The translations under genes and the position numbers were made by a program. The notes under the pieces are model-generated. The model was not told the origin of the DNA. It saw only the letters and a program-made list of their open reading frames with translations, and made no database searches. From Tsuneonella rigui (lineage in GTDB: Bacteria > Pseudomonadota > Alphaproteobacteria > Sphingomonadales > Sphingomonadaceae), in contig NZ_RSEL01000018.1 of the NCBI RefSeq assembly GCF_003958625.1, positions 16,769 through 80,768 on the forward strand: a stretch of DNA of 64,000 bases, given 5' to 3'. Below, in pieces: positions 40,400-48,598 of the stretch; positions within the stretch are counted from its first letter, which is position 1; every line of letters begins with the position of its first letter.

Positions 40400-40533
40400 T
40401 ACCGGAAGGGCCGACCGCAAGGGCGGCCCTTCCGGTATGGCGTATCATGAAGGTTCGAAGCTAAGGTTCGGAGTCGAAGCGCCAAAGGCGCGTAGACGTG
40501 CGCAGCGAAGCGAAGCACAATCCTGTCGGGTGC
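40381..40533 (+). repeat. Att-like direct repeat of the tRNA-Arg 3' end
   Basis: AATCCTGTCGGGTGC, the end of the T-arm and acceptor of tRNA-Arg, occurs at 40381-40395 and again exactly at 40519-40533. Partial duplication of a tRNA 3' end is the footprint of a site-specific integrase. Only about 120 bp lies between the copies and no integrase gene is nearby, so at most this is a remnant left by an excised or decayed element. Confidence 0.6.
40396..40441 (+). repeat. 18-bp perfect palindrome abutting tRNA-Arg
   Basis: The arm starting at the tRNA discriminator base (GCCATACCGGAAGGGCCG) has an exact inverted copy ending at 40441, with a 10-nt loop. The lack of a T-run argues against an ordinary terminator, though a transcript would fold strongly just after the tRNA. 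The tRNA CCA end lies within the stem. Confidence 0.85.
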
Positions 40534-40553
40534 CCGCGGCCTCCCCAGCAATC

Positions 40554-40928
40554 TCAGTCCGGCACCACCCGCATCTGTGCGCTCAGCGGCGGCAGCTCAC
40601 TACCGAACTGATCGCGCATCGCCGACTGATCCCCGTCGAAATCGTCCTTGCACTCGCGCAAGACCGACAGCAGCTCGTCCGCCGACAGCCGGTCGTAGAA
40701 CTCGATCCCGATCCGGTTCGCATCCGCCCAGACTGCCCGGCCAGCCGCCTCGACCGTCCTGGTGAGCTCGAGCAAAATCGTCGTCCCCGGAGGAATCGCT
40801 ACCGCCCCCACCTCGATCGCGCAGCCGCCGGTCGACAGGTCGAGCACGGTCACTCTGATCGGAGTCGCCGGGATGCGCCCCACCACCGTGCGGTTGATCT
40901 TCGTCCGATAGCTCTTTCGCTGGTCCAT
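40554..40928 (-). CDS. Single-domain PilZ protein
   Basis: 124 residues, one PilZ domain. It opens D-Q-R-K-S-Y-R-T-K, then has D-L-S-T-G-G (the D/NxSxxG motif) and a G-I-E-F strand. The Arg box is only partly conserved (R-K-S-Y-R), so c-di-GMP binding is likely but not certain. The C-terminal 35 residues are acidic. Ungrouped PilZ adaptors like this regulate motility or polysaccharide systems through protein contacts. Confidence 0.8.
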   Translation of the reverse strand: MDQRKSYRTKINRTVVGRIPATPIRVTVLDLSTGGCAIEVGAVAIPPGTTILLELTRTVEAAGRAVWADANRIGIEFYDRLSADELLSVLRECKDDFDGDQSAMRDQFGSELPPLSAQMRVVPD

Positions 40929-41072
40929 GATCCCCGCACCCGCCCCTAGGCGCCTGTGATATAAGTTATTTTGCGTAGTGCGGATTGTAAGGAAACGTCA
41001 GCGCGCGCGGCGGCGAGGGGGCAGCGCGCATTAGCGATTTGGCAAGCGACTCCGGTTAACAGGGCGGTCACG

Positions 41073-41477
41073 ATGAACGCTCCGCCGACCGATTTCGCCG
41101 CCGCCTCGCGGCAAGAGGGTGCCGCGCTTCGCGGCCCCAGCGCGATGAGCGTGCAGTGGGCCGCGTTGCAAGATGCTGCCGCCGCGGTCGCTTCGCTGGC
41201 CGGGCTCGCAGCCGAGAAGCCGAGCGCGCAAGTGCGCAACTTCCCCGCGCTCATCAAGGATGTCGGCGGCTGGCGGCTGGAGCTGGCGACCAACGGCGTC
41301 GCCGATCTCACCGCGATGATGAAGCCCGGGGTCAAGGCGCTGCTGGCGGTCTCGGCGCGCGGGCAGGACCCGACCCCGGCCGCGCTCAGCCTGTGGCGGG
41401 AGTATCACCACGCGCGCGCCGCGCTGCTGGAGCTGGTGCCCGAGCAGGGGCACATGGGACCGCTACGGAAGGCGTGA
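41073..41477 (+). CDS. Conserved hypothetical cytoplasmic protein
   Basis: 134 residues from ATG 41073 (AGGG 8 nt before). No signal, membrane helix or recognised family. The sequence is Ala-rich and mostly helical (S-A-M-S-V-Q-W-A-A-L-Q-D-A-A-A-A-V) with a C-terminal D-P-T-P-A-A-L-S-L-W-R-E-Y-H-H-A-R-A-A-L. It is flanked by the PilZ gene and a REP-like element and does not belong to an obvious operon. Confidence 0.55.
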   Translation: MNAPPTDFAAASRQEGAALRGPSAMSVQWAALQDAAAAVASLAGLAAEKPSAQVRNFPALIKDVGGWRLELATNGVADLTAMMKPGVKALLAVSARGQDPTPAALSLWREYHHARAALLELVPEQGHMGPLRKA

Positions 41478-41512
41478 CGGCGGGTCTCTCACTCAACCGC
41501 TAAATCAGAATC

Positions 41513-41595
41513 CGTCATCCCAGCGAAAGCTGGGATCTCGTTGTACAATGCGTGGCGTCAACCGGGACGAGGTCCCAGCTTTCGCTGGGACGACG
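41513..41595. repeat. REP-like palindrome (CGTCATCCCAGCGAAAGCTGGGA type)
   Basis: An arm beginning CGTCATCCCAGCGAAAGCTG is matched by an inverted copy ending CTGGGACGACG, with the shared core CCCAGC-TTTCGCTGGGA repeated in each arm. The 83-bp unit sits between the hypothetical gene and mmcB and is a different family from the elements at 37.5 and 53.1 kb. Confidence 0.8.
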
Positions 41596-41650
41596 GCCAT
41601 GGGTTCGATGGCGTGTTGACCTAGTTCTCATTTCGTTCCACTCGGGACGG

Positions 41651-42142
41651 ATGCCCGATTCTGCGCTTGCCCTTGCTTCCGAACGACACGACGCCATCGC
41701 GGTGGCGCGGGGGATTTGCCGGTTGTTCGCGCGCAACGACATCTGGTGCCTGTCGGAAATGCCGTTGCGCAACGGGCGGCGGGCGGACCTGATGGGAGTC
41801 GATCCCAAGGGGCGGATCGTGATCGTCGAGATCAAGGTCAGCCGGGCGGACCTGGTGGGCGATGGCAAGTGGCCCGACTACCTCGACTTCTGCGACCGGT
41901 TCTACTGGGGTGTGCCGCCGGGCATCGATTGCGCGATCCTCGACGGCCTCGACTTCAAGCCTGACTGCTGCGGGGTGATCGTCGCCGACGGCTACGATGC
42001 CGAGATCGTGCGCCCTGCACCCAGCCACCCGCTCGCCGCCGCGCGCCGCAAGGTCGAGATCGAGCGTCTCGCGCGCACTTCGCTGCGCCGCTCGATCGTC
42101 GCGGGCGATCCGCACTGCGCGCCGTGGGGCCAAGGGTTGTAA
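41651..42142 (+). CDS. mmcB: MmcB-family DNA repair protein
   Basis: 163 residues from ATG 41651. The core R-R-A-D-L-M-G-V-D (residues about 44-52) and I-V-I-V-E-I-K-V-S form a PD-(D/E)XK nuclease-like motif, and W-P-D-Y-L-D-F-C-D-R-F-Y-W-G-V is the family signature. In Caulobacter MmcB is linked to DNA-damage response and mutagenesis. It is short and has no other domain. No SOS box was searched for. Confidence 0.85.
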   Translation: MPDSALALASERHDAIAVARGICRLFARNDIWCLSEMPLRNGRRADLMGVDPKGRIVIVEIKVSRADLVGDGKWPDYLDFCDRFYWGVPPGIDCAILDGLDFKPDCCGVIVADGYDAEIVRPAPSHPLAAARRKVEIERLARTSLRRSIVAGDPHCAPWGQGL

Positions 42143-42175
42143 CTCCAGCGGCGTGCCGCGCATAAGCGTCGCACG

Positions 42176-42889
42176 ATGCTGACCGCCGTCATTCTATCCG
42201 CGCTGGCAATGACCCTGATCGTCGCGCTGCGCTATCTGGCGGCGAGCGGCGTGTTCGCCTGGGCGACCAGGCGCGTGCGGCCGGGCCACTACAACGGGCT
42301 CGACGCGCAGATCCGGCGCGAGATCGGCTGGTCGCTCGCCTCGGCGGCGATCTACGGCATCCCCGCGGGCGTGGTCGCGTGGGGCTGGCAAGCTCACGGG
42401 TGGACGCTCGTCTACACCGAGTGGGACGCCTACCCGCTGTGGTACCTTCCCCTAGCGCCGCTGCTCTACCTGCTCGCGCACGACACCTGGTTTTACTGGA
42501 CTCACCGGCTGATGCACCGGCCCACGGCGTTTCGCGTCGCACATGCCGTCCATCATGCCAGCCGCCCGCCGACCGCGTGGGCGGCGATGAGCTTCCATCC
42601 GATCGAGGCACTGACCGGCGCGGTCGTCATCCCCGCGCTGGTGTTCGCGATCCCGATCCACGCCGCGATGCTCGGCCTTGTCCTGTTGATTATGACCGTG
42701 ATGGGGGTGACCAATCACATGGGATGGGAGATGTTCCCCCGCGCGCTGGTTCATTCCCGCGCAGGAAACTGGCTGATAACCGCCAGCCACCATCAACGGC
42801 ACCACGATCTCTACCGATGCAATTACGGCCTCTACTTCCGCTTCTGGGACAAGCTGTGCGGCACCGACCGCGGGCTCGCGGTGCCCTGA
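42176..42889 (+). CDS. Sterol desaturase/fatty acid hydroxylase-family membrane protein
   Basis: 237 residues, about four membrane helices. Three His clusters typical of the di-iron family are present: H-D-T-W-F-Y-W-T-H-R-L-M-H, H-A-V-H-H, and H-H-Q-R-H-H-D. Members oxidise C-H bonds of sterols, fatty acids or carotenoids (for example beta-carotene hydroxylase-like). The substrate is unknown. Its last 34 bp overlap the start of the DUF2141 gene in another frame. Confidence 0.88.
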   Translation: MLTAVILSALAMTLIVALRYLAASGVFAWATRRVRPGHYNGLDAQIRREIGWSLASAAIYGIPAGVVAWGWQAHGWTLVYTEWDAYPLWYLPLAPLLYLLAHDTWFYWTHRLMHRPTAFRVAHAVHHASRPPTAWAAMSFHPIEALTGAVVIPALVFAIPIHAAMLGLVLLIMTVMGVTNHMGWEMFPRALVHSRAGNWLITASHHQRHHDLYRCNYGLYFRFWDKLCGTDRGLAVP

Positions 42890-43305
42890 TCGTAGCGCTC
42901 GCCGGCGCGATGCTGGCGGGGGCGAGCGCGCCGGAAGGGACGGTCAACCTCACCGTCACCGGGCTGCGCTCGGCCAAGGGCCAGGTGCTCGTGTGCCTGA
43001 CGCGCGAGGCCGATCACTTCCCCGATTGCAGCGGCAGCAAGACGGCGCGCAGCGCGATCGTGCCCGCGTCGCGCCCGCAAGCGACTTTCGCCGACCTGCC
43101 GCAGGGGCGCTATGCCATCTCGGTCCTGCATGACGAGAACGCCAACGGCCGGGCCGACAAGACGCTCGGGCTGATCCCGCGCGAGGGGTTCGGCTTTTCA
43201 CGCGATGCGCCTGTGCGGATGGGTCCGCCCAAGTTCGACCAGGCCGCATTCGCCATCGATGGCGGCGACGTCACGCAGTCGATCCGGATGCGCTACCTGA
43301 TGTGA
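42856..43305 (+). CDS. DUF2141 exported protein, second copy
   Basis: 149 residues if GTG 42856 is the start; the frame has no ATG upstream near the gene and this start yields a proper signal peptide (R-H-R-P-R-A-R then a hydrophobic run ending G-A-S-A). The mature part matches DUF2141: G-Q-V-L-V-C-L-T-R, F-A-D-L-P-Q-G-R-Y-A-I-S-V-L-H-D-E-N-A-N-G-R-A-D, and the C-terminal I-R-M-R-Y. The D-x-N-x-N-G-x-x-D loop looks calcium-binding. It is probably coupled to the sterol-desaturase-family gene, which it overlaps. Confidence 0.72.
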   Translation: MRHRPRARGALIVALAGAMLAGASAPEGTVNLTVTGLRSAKGQVLVCLTREADHFPDCSGSKTARSAIVPASRPQATFADLPQGRYAISVLHDENANGRADKTLGLIPREGFGFSRDAPVRMGPPKFDQAAFAIDGGDVTQSIRMRYLM

Positions 43306-43411
43306 CCCGACCGGCCGCGAGCGGAAAAGTCGCGGCGCAACTTAACGGGATGTTTACCACGCCGCGGCACAACCGCCCCGATCGCTTAGAGCATAGGGGC
43401 AGCGACGGGTA

Positions 43412-45112
43412 ATGGACACTCTGCGGGGACAATTCGGCAGCATCAGCGTCGATTACGACGAGCCGCTCGATCTGACCGTCGAGGATGAGGCGGACCGCGA
43501 ACTGCCGCCGAGCCCTGTCGGCCAGGACGAGCGCCGCATGCAGGTGCGCGCCTACAATCATTGGGCGAGCCTGTTGGCCGACCGCAACCTGCCCTCGATC
43601 GAGGATCTCGATCCCGACAGCCTGCCCGATTTCGGGCCCTACTCGGTCCTACTCGATTTCAGCCATGGGATCGAGGATCCGGCGGTGCGCTATCTCGGCG
43701 CCGCGCTCGCGGTGGAGTGCGATGCGCCGCAAGGCATCGCCCAGTTGTCCGACGTGCCGGCCCGCTCGCTGCTGAGCCGGATCACCGACCACTACATGCA
43801 GATCCTCGCCAACCAGGCGCCGATCGGGTTCGAGGCCGAGTTCGTCAATCAGCGCGGCGCGACGATCCTCTATCGCGGGATCCTGCTGCCGTATTCGAGC
43901 GACGACGACACGATCGATTTCATCTACGGCGTGATCAACTGGAAGGAGATGGCCGACCAGCTGACCAGCGACACGCTGCTGCTGGAGATCGACCAGGCGC
44001 TCGAAACCGCACCCGAACCGGAAATCCGCGCGCCCGATCCGGTGACCGACTGGGCCGACGGCCCGGGCGCCGTCGAAGAGATTCCTGAAATCGCCGTAGC
44101 TGTGGCCGACGCGAACGATCCTTTCCCCCTGCCCGCCTTCGGCGAGGACGACGAGGACGAGGACGACGATTCGGGGGACCTCTACGAAGCCATCGAAGCG
44201 GTCGACGAAGAGCCGGCGGGCAGCAACCGCTTCGGCTCGCTGCTGTCGCTCGGCGGCAGCAAGGTTGGCCGTGCGCCGCTCGAACTGGGCGACGCCGATG
44301 AATTCGGCGGTGACGAGTTCGGCGACGACGACGAGGAATACGACTACGCCGACCAGGACGCCGCGCTTGCTGCCTGGCAATCGCCCGCGCGTGCCGCGGC
44401 GCCGGTCGAAGAGGCGGAGTTCGAGGTCGCTGATGTCGACACGGTCGAGGAGGTCGCCTACCCCGTCGCGGTGGTGCCGACCCCGCTGGTGGTCGCCAAC
44501 GAGAACTTCGGCGCCGACGAAGGCCTCTACGATTGCCTCGCCGCCGCGCGCGAGCTGGCGCTCGCCGCCCGTTCGAGCGAGGACCGCACCCGCAGCGCGC
44601 TCTACGCCGCGGTCAGCCGCGCCTACGACTTCAGCCTCGCCGCGCAAGCCGAGCCGGAGGCGTTCGCCGAACTGATCGCCGACAGCGGCCTGACCGTGCA
44701 GGAACGCGCGCCGATGACCCCGGTGGTCAAGCTCGTGTTCGGCGCCGACTACGACAAGACCCGCCTCACCGAATACGCCGCCGTGCTCAACCACGCGCAC
44801 CGGATGGGCGTGGAGCGCGGCACCCTCGCCGGCCTGCTCGCCGAAGCCGAAGGCGGCCTCAAGGGCGTCGTCCAGGCCGAGCGCGACTATCGCCGTGCCG
44901 ATGGCGGCGAGGTGGTCGTCCGCGAAACCCCGCGCGAGGCGCTCGCCCGCAAGCTGCGCGCAATCGCTCCGCTGGGCTTCGAGGACATCGACACGGAGGG
45001 CGAGGAATTCGCGCTGGTGATGGTCCGCCGGGTCGAGGGCAAGGTGGTAGTGCTGGGCGAGATCGCCGACCTGCCGCTGGTCGAGAAGGCCGCCAAGAAG
45101 CTCGTCGCCTAA
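43412..45112 (+). CDS. Acidic PAS-domain protein of unknown function
   Basis: 566 residues with no signal peptide or transmembrane helix. Residues about 48-175 resemble a PAS_5-type domain (R-A-Y-N-H-W-A-S-L-L then L-P-D-F-G-P-Y-S-V-L-L-D-F and I-D-F-I-Y-G-V-I-N-W). A central segment (about 210-340) is highly acidic and low complexity, with runs of D and E. The C-terminal 200 residues are helical (L-Y-D-C-L-A-A-A-R-E-L-A-L-A-A-R) and include a repeated E-Y-A-A-V-L-N-H-A-H-R-M-G. No catalytic output domain is recognised. It is not clearly cotranscribed with the APP1-like gene (56 bp gap). Confidence 0.75.
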   Translation: MDTLRGQFGSISVDYDEPLDLTVEDEADRELPPSPVGQDERRMQVRAYNHWASLLADRNLPSIEDLDPDSLPDFGPYSVLLDFSHGIEDPAVRYLGAALAVECDAPQGIAQLSDVPARSLLSRITDHYMQILANQAPIGFEAEFVNQRGATILYRGILLPYSSDDDTIDFIYGVINWKEMADQLTSDTLLLEIDQALETAPEPEIRAPDPVTDWADGPGAVEEIPEIAVAVADANDPFPLPAFGEDDEDEDDDSGDLYEAIEAVDEEPAGSNRFGSLLSLGGSKVGRAPLELGDADEFGGDEFGDDDEEYDYADQDAALAAWQSPARAAAPVEEAEFEVADVDTVEEVAYPVAVVPTPLVVANENFGADEGLYDCLAAARELALAARSSEDRTRSALYAAVSRAYDFSLAAQAEPEAFAELIADSGLTVQERAPMTPVVKLVFGADYDKTRLTEYAAVLNHAHRMGVERGTLAGLLAEAEGGLKGVVQAERDYRRADGGEVVVRETPREALARKLRAIAPLGFEDIDTEGEEFALVMVRRVEGKVVVLGEIADLPLVEKAAKKLVA

Positions 45113-45168
45113 ATCCCGGATTTCAAAGCGCTGTCATTGCCGCCGCGCGCCCGCTAGCGCGGGCAGCG

Positions 45169-46275
45169 ATGGCCCTGTTCGACCGCGCTCCCGTCCGCCT
45201 GCAGCCGTTCTTCGGCTACCGCAGCCAGACTCGCCTCACGATCACCGCCCGCGCGCTACGCGCCGGACCGCCGCGCGACGACGTGTTCGCCCGCCGCGGC
45301 CGCCTGCAGGCGATGCGCACGATGCTCGCCCAATTCGCCTCGCGCGAGGTTCCCGGGCTGGCCGTGCGGCTCGAGCTGCGGCGGCTCGACGGCACCATGA
45401 TCGAGCATCACGGCGTCACCGATGGCGAGGGCTACGTCCGCTTCGACGTCGTGCTCGACCCCGTATGGCCGCTACCGAGCGATCCCGCGTGGGAGATCGC
45501 CTGCCTGCACTGGATCACGCCCGACGGCGCGCAGTGCGTCGAAGGCTTCGTGCTCGCACCGGGCAGCGCGACCAAGCTCGCCGTCGTCTCCGACATCGAC
45601 GACACGATCGTCGAGACCGGGATCACCGGCGGCCCGCGCGCCATCGCGCGCAACTGGCGCCGCGTGCTGGCCGAATTGCCCGACGAGCGGATCGCGGTGC
45701 CGGGGGCGGACGTGTTCTACGGCGCGCTCGGCGGCGGCGCGGTGCTCGCCGGGCCGGGCGGTGCGGGGACCCGCTACGCCGCGACGCACCGGCCGTTCTT
45801 CTACGTCTCGTCGAGCCCGTGGAACCTGTTCTCCTATCTCGTCGCCTTCCAGCAAAGCCGCGGCCTGCCCCTCGGTCCGCTGCTGCTGCGCGACTGGGGA
45901 TTGGACCGGGCAACCTTTGGCGGCGAAAGCCACGGGGCGCACAAGCGCGCAGCGCTCGACGCGCTGCTCGCGTTCTACCCCGACATGCGCTTCGCGCTGA
46001 TCGGCGACGACACGCAGGGCGACCTCCCCGCCTACGCCGACACCGTTCAGGCCAATCCGGGCCGGATCGCCGCGGTGTTCATCCGCACGGGCGCCGGTCC
46101 GCTGTCGCCCGAGGAAATTGCCGGGCGGTCGATTATCGAGGCCGCGGGGGTGCCGCTGTGGTTGGGAGACGACTACGCGACCGGTGACGACTTCCTGCGC
46201 GCCAACGGCATCTCGACCGAGGGCGAGACCGCGCAGATCGTGCAGACGATTCAGGACAAGGGGACCGCGAGGTGA
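45169..46275 (+). CDS. APP1-like (DUF2183) phosphatase
   Basis: 368 residues. The HAD-type motif S-D-I-D-D-T-I lies at 141-147 (catalytic Asp142 and Asp144), with F-F-Y-V-S-S-S-P-W-N-L-F, K-R-A-A-L-D and L-I-G-D-D-T-Q-G-D as motifs II-IV. This is the phosphatidate phosphatase APP1 family, acting on phosphatidic acid or related lipids; bacterial substrates are untested here. No signal peptide. ATG 45169 is where homology begins; a 6-bp palindrome sits 4 nt before it. The stop overlaps the next start (GTGA). Confidence 0.85.
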   Translation: MALFDRAPVRLQPFFGYRSQTRLTITARALRAGPPRDDVFARRGRLQAMRTMLAQFASREVPGLAVRLELRRLDGTMIEHHGVTDGEGYVRFDVVLDPVWPLPSDPAWEIACLHWITPDGAQCVEGFVLAPGSATKLAVVSDIDDTIVETGITGGPRAIARNWRRVLAELPDERIAVPGADVFYGALGGGAVLAGPGGAGTRYAATHRPFFYVSSSPWNLFSYLVAFQQSRGLPLGPLLLRDWGLDRATFGGESHGAHKRAALDALLAFYPDMRFALIGDDTQGDLPAYADTVQANPGRIAAVFIRTGAGPLSPEEIAGRSIIEAAGVPLWLGDDYATGDDFLRANGISTEGETAQIVQTIQDKGTAR

Positions 46276-47219
46276 GGCGAGGCAAGAAGGGGCGCTGGCT
46301 GGTGGGAATCGCGATCGTGCTGCTGGTGCTGGCGGCGGCGGGCTACGGCACCTGGCGCTGGGCGGTCGCGCGGGGATCGGCGGCCACGCTCGACTGGATC
46401 GATGCGCGCTTCTCCCGCGCGACACCGGTGCGGCTGGCGGAGGAGGGCCGCTACGGCGCGAGCCATCACCAGAACGTCGAGCTGTGGGTGCCGCAAGGAC
46501 AGCCGCCCGCGGGCGGCTGGCCGCTGGTGGTGTTCGTCTATGGCGGCGGCTGGCATGACGGCGCGACCGAGGAATACCGCTTCGTCGCGCGCACGCTGGG
46601 CGACCGTGGGTACGCCACCGCGCTGGTCGGCTATCGCCTGGTGCCCGAGGGGCGCTTTCCGGCGATGCTGCGGGACACCGCGGCGGGCGTGCGCTGGACG
46701 CGCGACCATGCCGCCGGTGCTAGCATCGACGCCAAGCGGCTCGTCCTGACCGGCCACTCGGCGGGCGCCTACAATGTCCTCATGCTCACGCTCGATCCGC
46801 AGTGGCTGGAAGAGGCAGGCGTACCCGGAAGCGCAATCGCGGGCACGGTCAGCCTGGCCGGACCGGCGGACTTCTATCCCTTCACCAGCGCTTCGGCGAA
46901 GAACGCGATGGCGGGCGCGCCAGATCCCAAGGGGACGCAGCCGATCAGCTTCGCTCGCGCGGGCGCGCCGCCGATCCTGCTGCTGCATGGGACCGCCGAT
47001 GACGTCGTGCGGGTTCGCAACTCGCGCAACCTGGCCACGGCGATCACGCGGGCCGGCGGGAGGGTGCAGGAGATCGAGTTCGACGGGATGGGCCACGCGG
47101 GCGTCGTGATGGGCCTGTCGCGCCCGTTCGCGCAGGGCGGCAAGGTGCTCGATCCGATGCTGGCGTTCATCCGCAGCTCGCTCGCGGCTTCAGTTCCGGT
47201 TCAGCGCGAAAACCGCTAA
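46272..47219 (+). CDS. Membrane-anchored alpha/beta hydrolase (esterase/lipase)
   Basis: 315 residues from GTG 46272. An N-terminal helix (L-V-G-I-A-I-V-L-L-V-L-A-A-A) anchors it to the membrane or is a signal peptide. Y-G-G-G-W-H-D-G is the oxyanion-hole motif of the BD-FAE/HSL esterase group. The nucleophile elbow G-H-S-A-G (Ser about 167), the Asp in G-T-A-D-D and the His in G-M-G-H-A complete a triad. It is coupled to the APP1-like phosphatase, suggesting shared work on lipid esters, by inference only. Confidence 0.87.
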   Translation: MRRGKKGRWLVGIAIVLLVLAAAGYGTWRWAVARGSAATLDWIDARFSRATPVRLAEEGRYGASHHQNVELWVPQGQPPAGGWPLVVFVYGGGWHDGATEEYRFVARTLGDRGYATALVGYRLVPEGRFPAMLRDTAAGVRWTRDHAAGASIDAKRLVLTGHSAGAYNVLMLTLDPQWLEEAGVPGSAIAGTVSLAGPADFYPFTSASAKNAMAGAPDPKGTQPISFARAGAPPILLLHGTADDVVRVRNSRNLATAITRAGGRVQEIEFDGMGHAGVVMGLSRPFAQGGKVLDPMLAFIRSSLAASVPVQRENR

Positions 47220-47230
47220 CCCGCACCCCG

Positions 47231-48586
47231 ATGCGCTTCGCCTCCCGCGCCCTTGCAGTCCTCGCGGCCGTGTCGCTGCTCGCCCAGCCGGCGAGCGCGC
47301 AGTCGGTGTTGCGCGATGCCGAGACCGAGGCGCTGCTCGACGATCTCGCCGCGCCGCTAGTGCAGGCCGCCGGCCTCGCGCCCGGCAACGTCGACATCGT
47401 GCTGGTCGGCGATTCGTCGATCAACGCCTTCGTCGCGGGCGGACAGGCGGTCTACATCCACACCGGCTTGCTCGAGGAGGCCGACACCGCCGAGGAAGTC
47501 CAGGGCGTCATCGCGCACGAGCTGGGCCACATCACCGGCGGGCATGTGATCAGCTCGTCAAAGGGCATCGCCACCGCGGGCAAGATCTCGATCCTCTCGA
47601 TGCTGCTCGGCGTCGCCGCCGCGGTCGCCGGGGCGGGCGAAGCCGCGATGGGCGTGATGATGGCTGGCCAGCAGGCGGCGATGGGCAATTTCCTCGCCTT
47701 CAGCCGGGTGCAGGAGAGCGCCGCCGACGCCGCCGGCGCACAATACCTGTCGAAGGCCGGCATTTCGGGGCGCGGCTCGCTGAGCTTCTTTCGCAAGCTC
47801 CAGAACATGGAGTTCCGCTATGGCATGAGCCACAGCGACGAGGACGCCTACGCCTCCACGCACCCGATGTCGGGCGACCGCATCGCCCGCCTGACACACG
47901 ACTACGAAATCGATCCCGCGTGGGACAAGCCGGCCGACCCCGCGCTGCAGGCGCGGTTCGAGCGGGTGAAGGCCAAGCTCGCGGGCTACATCCAGGAACC
48001 CGCCCAGACGCTGCGGCAGTATCCCGAGACCGACACCAGCGCACCCGCGCGCTATGCCCGCGCCTATGCCTTCCACAAGCAGGCGATGATGGACAAGTCG
48101 CTCGCCGAGACCGATGCGCTGCTGAAGTCCGCGCCGGACGATCCCTATTACCTCGAGCTCGAAGGCCAGGTCCTGCTCGAATCGGGTCGGCCCGACGATG
48201 CGATCCCGCCGCTGCGCAAGGCGACCGCGCTGACCGGCAACCAACCGCTGATCGCCTCGCTGTTCGGACACGCGCTGCTCGCGACCGAGGACAAGACCCA
48301 CTACCCCGAAGCGGAGGACGTGCTGAAGGCCGCGGTCCAGCGCGACCGGCTCAACCCCTTCGCGTGGTACCAGCTTGGGGTCATCTATGCCGCGCAGGGC
48401 GATATGCCGCGCGCGCGGCTCGCCAGCGCCGAGCAGCAGGTGATGAGCGGGCAATACCTCGAGGCGCTGCGCAGCGCGCAGGCCGCGACCGCGGGCCTGC
48501 CCGAGAACACGCCCGACTGGCTCCGCGCGCAGGACATCGTGTTCGAAGCGCGCGGCGCGCTTGAACGCGACAAGAAGCGCAAGTAG
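47231..48586 (+). CDS. M48-family metalloprotease with TPR region (BepA/YfgC-like)
   Basis: 451 residues. Signal peptide 1-23. The zinc motif H96-E-L-G-H100 and a downstream Glu/Asp region (Q-E-S-A-A-D-A-A-G-A) match M48 peptidases. The C-terminal half consists of tetratricopeptide-like repeats (Y-A-R-A-Y-A-F-H-K-Q, L-E-G-Q-V-L-L-E-S-G-R-P-D-D-A-I). BepA in E. coli acts on outer-membrane assembly intermediates such as LptD. Context with a DsbA-like and a second M48 gene downstream supports envelope quality control. Confidence 0.92.
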   Translation: MRFASRALAVLAAVSLLAQPASAQSVLRDAETEALLDDLAAPLVQAAGLAPGNVDIVLVGDSSINAFVAGGQAVYIHTGLLEEADTAEEVQGVIAHELGHITGGHVISSSKGIATAGKISILSMLLGVAAAVAGAGEAAMGVMMAGQQAAMGNFLAFSRVQESAADAAGAQYLSKAGISGRGSLSFFRKLQNMEFRYGMSHSDEDAYASTHPMSGDRIARLTHDYEIDPAWDKPADPALQARFERVKAKLAGYIQEPAQTLRQYPETDTSAPARYARAYAFHKQAMMDKSLAETDALLKSAPDDPYYLELEGQVLLESGRPDDAIPPLRKATALTGNQPLIASLFGHALLATEDKTHYPEAEDVLKAAVQRDRLNPFAWYQLGVIYAAQGDMPRARLASAEQQVMSGQYLEALRSAQAATAGLPENTPDWLRAQDIVFEARGALERDKKRK

Positions 48587-48598
48587 CCCCCGCAGCCG

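Noticed and set aside
40400..40533. Complete integrated element at tRNA-Arg
   Set aside because: The interval between the repeats is only about 120 bp and has no integrase or other gene.
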